From: an uncultured Clostridia bacterium | Lineage (GTDB): Bacteria > Bacillota > Clostridia > Christensenellales > UBA3700 | NCBI GenBank assembly: GCA_947176115.1 | Contig: CAMWPK010000085.1 | Location: 1 to 6,645 of the forward strand | Direction of reading: 5' to 3' | Length of the DNA: 6,645 nt | Shown: one piece after another, positions 1 to 5,700 of the stretch | Layout: every line of letters starts with the position of its first letter | Numbering within the stretch: the stretch's first letter is position 1 | Notes under the pieces: generated by a model | Database searches by the model: none | Told to the model about the DNA's origin: nothing | What the model saw: only the letters and a program-made list of their open reading frames with translations | Translations under genes and position numbers: made by a program

Positions 1-896
1 GTCATACCTTCGTCAGCCAAATCTTTAATAAGCGAAAGCACCTCGCCGACCATTTCGGGATCAAGCGCGGAAGTAGGTTCGTCAAAGAGCATTACTTCAG
101 GGTCCATTACCAAGGCTCTTGCTATGGCTACCCTCTGCTTTTGACCGCCGGAGAGCTTAGACGGGTACTCGTCCTTTTTATCAAGAAGACCTATTCTCTC
201 AAGAAGTTTCAAAGCCTTTTGCGTAGCTTCTTCCTTAGTCTTGAGTTTAAGCCCGACAGGCGAAAGAATCATATTTTGCAATATTGTCAAGTTGTTGAAC
301 AAATTAAAGTGCTGGAATACCATGCCCACGCGCTGTCTTGCCTTGTTGATATTGACGCCGTATCTGACGCGGTAAGCCTTGACTGCCTTGTTAAATTCCA
401 AGCCCTCGCGTTTTTTGAGCATATCCTCGCGCTTGATTTGCTCAATGACCTTATCTGAGAGTTCTTCAAGCGTAATTGAATCTACGCTTTTGATTGCCTG
501 CTCATAATTGAGTTTATCTTTTTCGCCCTTGTTAAGTTGCGCCTTGATCTCTTCGACCATACGCTTTTTATACGTATTGGACGTAATAAGAATATTCTTG
601 TGAAGATACGGATCAACAGGAGTAATGATACTGTCGTCAAGCCATACTTCGCCATAGGTAGGCTCTTCAAGCAAGTTCATACATCTCAGTAGCGTACTCT
701 TACCGCTACCGGACGGTCCTATAATCGCCACTTTCTCGCCCTTCTTGATTGCGCAGGAGATGCCATTTAGCACCTTAAGAGCTCCAAAGTACTTGTAGAT
801 ATTCTGCACGTCGATTACTACGCCAATGCCCACGTTGACTATATCGTCGGATACGTAGACAAGTTCTTTAGGCATAACTTGATTATCTTCTGTCAC
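1..896 (-). CDS. Polar amino acid ABC transporter ATPase (GlnQ/HisP-like) with a large internal insertion, 3' end off the window
   Basis: ATP-hydrolysing subunit of an amino acid importer, acting at the inner face of the membrane with the permease encoded just upstream. The frame is open to the left edge: 298 codons are visible and the C-terminus with the H-loop histidine is missing. Visible motifs are Walker A GPSGSGKST (residues 60-68), Q-loop VFQHFNLF (Q195), signature LSGGQ (248-252), Walker B MLFDEP (269-274) and D-loop SALD (276-279). This is the classic GlnQ pattern, so the gene should be active. Start: a GTG at 896 is chosen because GAGAGGAGG ends 10 bases before it; the in-frame ATG at 875 has no good Shine-Dalgarno. 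The GTG lies 14 bases inside the permease gene. Two oddities stand out: about 27 residues precede the usual family start (VIDVQNIYKYFG), and Walker A lysine to Q-loop glutamine is 129 residues against 44 in E. coli GlnQ as I recall it. The substrate is not determinable from the ATPase. Confidence 0.95.
   Translation of the reverse strand, partial: MTEDNQVMPKELVYVSDDIVNVGIGVVIDVQNIYKYFGALKVLNGISCAIKKGEKVAIIGPSGSGKSTLLRCMNLLEEPTYGEVWLDDSIITPVDPYLHKNILITSNTYKKRMVEEIKAQLNKGEKDKLNYEQAIKSVDSITLEELSDKVIEQIKREDMLKKREGLEFNKAVKAYRVRYGVNINKARQRVGMVFQHFNLFNNLTILQNMILSPVGLKLKTKEEATQKALKLLERIGLLDKKDEYPSKLSGGQKQRVAIARALVMDPEVMLFDEPTSALDPEMVGEVLSLIKDLADEGM
345..623 (-). other. Charged insertion of about 85 residues in the ABC ATPase, before the Q-loop
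   Basis: Residues about 92-184 of the ATPase sit between the beta strand GEVWLDD and the segment KARQRVGMVFQ that leads into the Q-loop. In ordinary GlnQ proteins this stretch is only about 10 to 20 residues. Here roughly 34 of 93 residues are K, R, D or E, with few hydrophobic clusters, suggesting surface helices that could pack as a hairpin or coiled coil. The frame stays open and codon use looks like the rest of the gene, and the catalytic motifs on both sides are intact, so it appears to be a genuine in-frame domain and not a frameshift product. Its function is unknown to me. Confidence 0.85.
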
Positions 897-1596
897 TTGC
901 TCTCATCCTCCTCTCAATCAATTTTACTATAAGCGTAATGATATACACTATTACCAAATAACAAAGCGCCAGCACTATGTAAGGTATAAAGTACTCGTAC
1001 GTAGCCGAACCGATTTGTTGGAACGATTTTGTCAGGTCGATTACCGTAATGAAAGACACAACCGAAGTTTCCTTGACAAGGGATATAAATTCATTGCCAA
1101 GCGTGGGAAGTATATTCTTGACAGCTTGAGGTATAACCACTTTTAACATAGTTCTGCCGTAACTCATACCCAATGCTCTGCCTGCCTCCATTTGCCCCTT
1201 GTCCACTGACAAGATACCGCTACGCATTATTTCGCAGACGTACGCCCCGCTGTTCATACCAAAAGCCATGATAGCCACGGTGAGCGCAGGTATTTTGGAA
1301 AGTCCTATGAGGGGGAAAAGCACGTAATACATTACAAGTAATTGGACTACCATAGGCGTGCCTCTGAATAGTCCGACGTAGATATCCGTCAAGTGAGAAA
1401 AGACTTTTGCGCTTTTGCTCTTCTGCGGAATAACCTTTGTTACGGCAAGCGCCGTACCCAAGACTATACCGATAATAAGTCCCAAGACGGCAATAATGAG
1501 GGTGCTTTGCAATCCGCTCAACACCCTCGTATATCCGCGATTAACTACGAATTCATTGTGGAATATTTCCCACGAGTCTTTCAAATCTATTGGCAT
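883..1596 (-). CDS. Polar amino acid ABC transporter permease (HisM/GlnP family)
   Basis: Membrane subunit of the amino acid importer, 237 residues, a normal length for the family. It probably acts as a homodimer because only one permease gene is present between the binding protein and the ATPase. Hydrophobic segments are visible at about 28-53, 83-99, 103-120, 170-186 and 204-226. The conserved RGTPMVVQL block is at 78-86. The EAA loop that docks on the ATPase starts at E137-A138-G139 and runs through G143 to the IPQA at 155-158, as in HisM, GlnP and ArtQ. The ATG at 1596 overlaps the stop codon of the binding protein gene by one base (TAATG), so translation is probably coupled; only a weak AAGAG-like Shine-Dalgarno precedes it. 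The last 14 bases overlap the ATPase gene. Nothing in the protein looks unusual, in contrast to its two partners. Substrate specificity cannot be read from the sequence. Confidence 0.95.
   Translation of the reverse strand: MPIDLKDSWEIFHNEFVVNRGYTRVLSGLQSTLIIAVLGLIIGIVLGTALAVTKVIPQKSKSAKVFSHLTDIYVGLFRGTPMVVQLLVMYYVLFPLIGLSKIPALTVAIMAFGMNSGAYVCEIMRSGILSVDKGQMEAGRALGMSYGRTMLKVVIPQAVKNILPTLGNEFISLVKETSVVSFITVIDLTKSFQQIGSATYEYFIPYIVLALCYLVIVYIITLIVKLIERRMRASDRR
907..915 (-). promoter_or_regulatory. Ribosome binding site that sets the GTG start of the ATPase
   Basis: GAGAGGAGG on the minus strand is a near-perfect Shine-Dalgarno sequence, 10 bases before GTG at 896. It lies inside the last codons of the permease gene. 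It decides for the GTG over the ATG at 875, which would be 31 bases away. Confidence 0.8.
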
Positions 1597-2480
1597 TACT
1601 CTTGTCCGCTAACAGTTTCGTCTTTTGCGCCCGTCGCAAGAATTTTCAATATCTTCTCGACGTCTTCTTTTGTCTTGCAATTATTAAAGGTAGTGTCACC
1701 CTTTAAGCAGATAATTACTTGCGTTGCGTCATAATAAGAATTAGAGAATACTACGCTTTTTGCTCTATCTTCATTCCAAGTCATTGCCGCAGCGCCAATA
1801 TCCGACTTTCCTTGATTTACGTCAAGTACGATTGCTTCGAATTCCATATTGTTGATTACCAAATCAAATCCGTACTCTTCGCAGAACATTGCCATAACTT
1901 CAAGGTCGAATCCCTCGTAACCATCTCCGCTTACGTTCTCAAACGGAGGGAAGTCTGCGCTTGTCGCTACTTTCAAAGGATTGGTAGGATTCTTTGCAGA
2001 ATAAATAATCTTCTTCTCATTGGTGCCTTGGATATACTTATTTTGAAGTTCTTTTAATTCATTGGCATAGTCGCTCAAGAACTTGTTAAGTTTATCCTTA
2101 ATACCCTTGGTGTCGTTGGGGTTGATTGCAAAGCAGTACTCCTCTTCAGTCAATCCAATGTCAATAACTTTAACTTTCTTTTTCATACTTCTTGTAGAAG
2201 CAATCGACTTTGCAGGAGCAATGTCTGTTATGACGTAATCAATTCTGCCGTTGACCATATCTTGCACGGCAAGCATTGCGTTGGTATAGTCCTTAGGCGT
2301 TAAATTATCATAACCCTCTGTGTAGGACTGTCCTGTCGTACCCGTCTGGTATCCGACTTTGATTTCACTCTTGTTAAGATTGTCGAACTCTCCTGCATTG
2401 CCATCGCAACCTGCGAATGCCATACAGCTTGCGCCTACAATAGCAATTACCAATAGAGCTATTAAAACTTTCTTTTTCAT
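1596..2480 (-). CDS. Amino acid-binding lipoprotein (SBP_bac_3 type) with circularly permuted domain order
   Basis: Extracytoplasmic solute receptor of the importer, 294 residues. Residues 1-24 form a lipoprotein signal (MKKK, hydrophobic core, FAGC), with C25 the probable lipid anchor. The body is out of order relative to GlnH, HisJ or ArtJ. Residues about 32-150 match the usual second half: the start of lobe 2 (IKVGYQTGTTG, 40-50), the VNGRIDYVITDIAPA block (76-90), then TEEEYCFAI (111-119) and the terminal helix ending NKYI (147-150). After an 18-residue linker, residues 169-260 match the usual first half: PLKVATSADFPPFE (168-181), YEGFDLEV (188-195), SDIGAAAMT (226-234), DRA with R239, and FSNSYYDATQVIICLK (245-260). 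Likely ligand contacts are all present: F177/F180 and R239 from one half, T48/T49 and D86 from the other. R239 and D86 are the positions that normally clamp the alpha-carboxylate and alpha-amino groups, so an alpha-amino acid ligand is inferred. An AAGAGG Shine-Dalgarno lies 7 bases before the ATG at 2480. First gene of the operon. Confidence 0.93.
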   Translation of the reverse strand: MKKKVLIALLVIAIVGASCMAFAGCDGNAGEFDNLNKSEIKVGYQTGTTGQSYTEGYDNLTPKDYTNAMLAVQDMVNGRIDYVITDIAPAKSIASTRSMKKKVKVIDIGLTEEEYCFAINPNDTKGIKDKLNKFLSDYANELKELQNKYIQGTNEKKIIYSAKNPTNPLKVATSADFPPFENVSGDGYEGFDLEVMAMFCEEYGFDLVINNMEFEAIVLDVNQGKSDIGAAAMTWNEDRAKSVVFSNSYYDATQVIICLKGDTTFNNCKTKEDVEKILKILATGAKDETVSGQE

Positions 2481-2487
2481 TGTATAA

Positions 2488-2493
2488 CCTCTT
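2488..2493 (-). promoter_or_regulatory. Ribosome binding site of the binding protein gene
   Basis: AAGAGG on the minus strand, 7 bases before ATG 2480. Good spacing; it supports that ATG, which also gives a complete lipoprotein signal peptide. Confidence 0.75.
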
Positions 2494-2512
2494 ATAAATT
2501 TGATGTATTCTT

Positions 2513-2541
2513 ATTCTAACACCGATTTGCCGAGTATGCAA
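2513..2541 (-). promoter_or_regulatory. Candidate sigma-A promoter of the transporter operon
   Basis: Minus strand: -35 element TTGCAT at 2541-2536, a 17-base spacer, and -10 element TAGAAT at 2518-2513 (5 of 6 to TATAAT). Transcription would begin near 2506, giving a leader of about 25 bases that contains the AAGAGG site. The -35 box matches only in TTG, so this is a prediction. The surrounding DNA is very AT-rich, which makes chance matches common. Confidence 0.5.
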
Positions 2542-2553
2542 GTATTTTTATAC
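2542..2553. promoter_or_regulatory. Operator-like palindrome adjoining the -35 box
   Basis: Minus strand GTATAAAAATAC: GTAT and ATAC arms around AAAA. It touches the upstream edge of the candidate -35 element and differs by one base from the core of the palindrome at 2622-2637. A repressor or activator bound here could control the importer operon. No regulator is encoded in the window. Confidence 0.35.
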
Positions 2554-2621
2554 ACAAATTCTTGTTTTTTTCGCGTTTTTTATACTTTATCTCAATAAAT
2601 TTTGCATAAATTTTCATTTTT

Positions 2622-2637
2622 ATGTATATTTATACAT
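2622..2637. promoter_or_regulatory. Perfect 7-2-7 palindrome in the intergenic region
   Basis: Minus strand ATGTATAAATATACAT: seven-base arms ATGTATA and TATACAT around AA. It lies about 80 bases upstream of the candidate -35 box. The core GTATAAATATAC resembles the sites at 2542-2553 and 2663-2674. AT-rich sequence makes short palindromes likelier, so its role as an operator is inference. Confidence 0.4.
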
Positions 2638-2662
2638 TTTATGCATTTTGAAGAGCATTTTT

Positions 2663-2674
2663 GAATATTTATTC
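2663..2674. promoter_or_regulatory. ArgR-box-like palindrome
   Basis: Minus strand GAATAAATATTC: arms GAATA and TATTC around AA. With its flanks it fits the general ArgR box pattern (WNTNAATWWWWATTNANW) at all but one defined position. An arginine-responsive regulator would suit an amino acid importer, but the site is about 120 bases upstream of the candidate promoter and only 35 bases after the helicase stop codon, so this is a weak suggestion. Confidence 0.3.
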
Positions 2675-2697
2675 GCATAAAGCGTATATTATGCAAA
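2672..2697 (-). repeat. Imperfect inverted repeat just after the helicase stop codon
   Basis: Minus strand arms TTTGCATAA and TTATGCGAA around an 8-base loop; as RNA this is a 9-pair stem with one U-G pair, starting 11 bases after the helicase stop. The stem is AT-rich and no U-run follows, so it is a poor intrinsic terminator. It overlaps the ArgR-like palindrome by three bases. No better terminator is visible in the gap, so some helicase transcripts may read into the transporter operon. Confidence 0.3.
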
Positions 2698-2708
2698 CAG
2701 CTTTTCTC

Positions 2709-5700
2709 TTATCCCTTGATTGACAACTCTTCGCCTTCTATATCAATGCGTCCTTTAAGGAGCGCCAAGGCTTCGTCAAACCTGCGAATCATTGCTTCGC
2801 CCAACTTGTTGAAGCCAAGTAGCTTTGCAAGCATACGGTATAGTCCCATTCTATCGACCGTAATATTCTTGCAAATGACTTTGTACATGCCGTCTGCAAG
2901 TTCTTCGAGCGCGATATATTTTACTTCGCGTACAAAGTCGGCGTTGGGCAAGCGAAGTTCCACGGGTCTGTTCTTGATATACATAAAGCCGTTCTTGCGT
3001 ACTATACCCTCGCTTTGGCATCTCGACGTAAACCTATTGAACCTCTCCCAAACAACGTCGGTGATTTTCGCTCTGTCAAAATCGCGTATAGTTCTCTTCA
3101 AGAAAAGTTCTTCGGAAAGCGGAGCTTCTTTTTCAAGAACCAATCTCAAGTATTTGAGATAGTCGCCCTTGCTCACTCTTTTTGCCTGCTGAATATCCGC
3201 AGTCGAGTAATTGGAGAACTTGAAGTCCGCGCTAATCTGCTCAACCTCAAAATCGTCGAGATTGACGTCAACGCTGTTGTTGTCTTGAACTGCGTCGCAA
3301 CTTGGAGTTTGCAAAGCCTCTTCCAAGGCTTTGAGAAGTCTATCCTTTTCGTCCTTATTATTCTTTATCCAATCTATTGCCCAAACTCTGTGATAATGCC
3401 AACCCATTCTTTGCAAGATACTTGCGCGAAGCCTATCTCTATCACGGGTATTCTTTGCGCTCTTGTACGACCTGCCGTCGCACTCCACCGCCAATACGTA
3501 ATCGTCACCGCCCAAAGCCTTGACGCCGATGTCAACGCTTCCCGCCGACGCGCCTATCTTGACGTCAACCTCATAGCCCTTGCTTCTCAAAAACTGGGCT
3601 ACTTGCATTTCAAAGTCAAAACTTTGACAATCTTCATTGTCCGCCGTATCAATTGCGACGTCCGTCGAACCGTTCTGCGCGAACTCGATATAATCTCTCA
3701 AAAGTCTTGCTCCTAAAGAATTGGAATTCTTGAGATTTATATCGTAACTGTGAACTGACGCTACGAGTTGTACGTTGAGCTTGGCTCTGGTAAAGGCTAC
3801 GTTAAGACGGCGTTCTCCGCCCATTTTATTGATAGGTCCGAAGTTCTGCGACATCTTGCCGTCTTTGTCCTTGCCGTAAGCTACGCTGAAAATTATCGTA
3901 TCTCTCTCATCACCCTGAACTGTTTCCAAGTTCTTGACGAAGAAGGGCTCAACTTTATCGCTCGCAAAGAACTCCTCGTATCTGCTATCTTGCAATCTTC
4001 TCTTTGCCAAAAGACGCTCTATCAAGTCTTGTTGGGATATGCTGAACGCTACTACGCCAAGACTTCTGTCAGGATACTTCTCGATATTTTCAAAGACGAG
4101 ATCGACGATATAATCCGCCTCCGCTCTGTTGGTACGGCTCTTGTGGTCGAACACACCGCCCTCGACAAACTTGAAATCTACGCCTATGCCCTCTCTGTCA
4201 ATTTTAGAAGATGGGAAAGTCACAAGGTCGCCTTCATAGAAATTCCTGTTGGAAAATTCAATAAGCTGTTCGTATCTGCTACGGTAGTGCCATTTAAGTC
4301 TAAGCTGTGGCATAACCGTCGAACACAAATCTAGCACTGATTCAAAGTCCTTGACGTCCTCGTCGTCTTCCATATCGTCCACTTCAACCACAGACGTAAA
4401 GAAATTGCTAGGAGGCATCTGCTTACTGTCGCCTACGACTATCAACTGTTTTGCTCTGTATATTGCGCCGATTGCGTCTTGCGGGAATATCTGCGAAGCC
4501 TCGTCGAATACCACTACGTCGAATTTGACGTCGGGTGTCAAGAACGTACTTACGCTTAGCGGTGACATCAAGAAGCACGGCTTGAGATTTTGCGCAAGTT
4601 CTCTTATCTGCGACATCAAAGTTCTTATAGGCTTTTGTCTGCGCTTCTTACCGCCCTCGTTGAGAAGATTAGCCACGGCGCTACCCGGCGCAATCAGGCT
4701 CAAGTCGGGACGCAATGCCGACAGCGTCGCTCTCACCTTCGCCTTGCTTATTTCAAAACCGCGCATATCCTTGTCGCAGAATATGCCCACAGTCTTGTCG
4801 TGCGTAACTCTTGGCAGTACTCGCAAGAACTCCTCTCTTTGAATAATGACGTCTATCCACTGGCTGTAGAATATCTTTTTGAATACCCTCGCCATATCCC
4901 TCGGCAAGACTTCTTCCTTAACGGCAACGTCGATATACGCCGTCAAGCCTTTCTCATTCAATGCTTTTAATACGCTCAAAAATCTAGTCCAACTGTCTAG
5001 AGCGTCAAGACTAGCCAAACAGCCGTTGAGTTTTTTCTCCAAGGCATCGAACTCAGTAGAATAAATATCGAATATTGCTCTGTCAAAATGCTCTATTACC
5101 GCTTCGCTGTCTACGCTTGCCGTCAAGTCGGATATTTCCTTTGCAAGGCTTGCAAGTTGCTCTCTATCGTATGCATAATCTTCGCTGTCAAAAATCTGAG
5201 TAAGATTGCCTAAATCGCTAATCTTGGCAAGCAAATCTCTTAGCGTAGCAAGTTCTCTATCCAGCGTCTGCCAGTTGGTATTTACACCGCAATAATTTGA
5301 AGAGAGTTTCTCTTTTACGCTTTCTTCCAACTTCGCAAACTGCGACGTCTTGTCGTTGTATTCAATCAAGAGCTTTATCAACGCCAACGCATCTTTATAG
5401 CTTGCCTTGCCATTTTTTCTATCTTCTTTTATCTTATTCAAAAGGTTCTTATATTCTTTTGAAAATAATCTTGAAAAAGTCGAACTGCTCTTTTGCAAAA
5501 CGGTATTGGCTTGAGTAGCGTCAAGTCGGAATATCCCGCTGTTATAATCAACCTTAATTGCTTCCTCAACAGTCTTTATTTCGTCTGCAAGAGGTCTTAG
5601 TTTGATTACCTTGTCAATTACGCCTCTCAAAGTCCTTTTATCGAGTAAATTACCGCTGACGTATTGACTTGCGCCAATCAACTCAAATAGCTTGGCATAT

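Larger units (their letters stand above)
2481..2708. other. AT-rich intergenic region between helicase and transporter operon
   Basis: 228 bases with no coding potential on either strand. It contains the candidate promoter, ribosome binding site and palindromes listed separately. Several TGCATA/TATGCA words occur (near 2535, 2602, 2640, 2675 and 2690), but without regular spacing. I see no riboswitch, T-box or strong terminator. Confidence 0.6.

Noticed and set aside
141..458. Plus-strand open frame of 105 codons near the left edge
   Set aside because: Antisense to the ATPase signature and Q-loop region, which is clearly coding on the minus strand.
1596..2480. Frameshift or chimeric assembly as the cause of the swapped binding protein order
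   Set aside because: The frame is continuous, with a good signal peptide, ribosome binding site and operon overlap, and the two halves complement each other without loss. An assembly artefact within a single 885-base frame would be unlikely to preserve all this, though read-level checking would settle it.
2581..2640. CodY-like half site (TGAAAATT) in the intergenic region
   Set aside because: Only one half matches; about six mismatches to the 15-base CodY consensus in AT-rich DNA.
3015..3716. Plus-strand open frame of 233 codons
   Set aside because: It lies wholly antisense to the helicase gene, whose frame contains the nuclease motifs. The protein shows no recognisable domain, and no ribosome binding site precedes it.
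3768..4334. Plus-strand open frame of 188 codons
   Set aside because: Antisense to helicase motifs V and VI; a shadow of codon bias, with no known motif.
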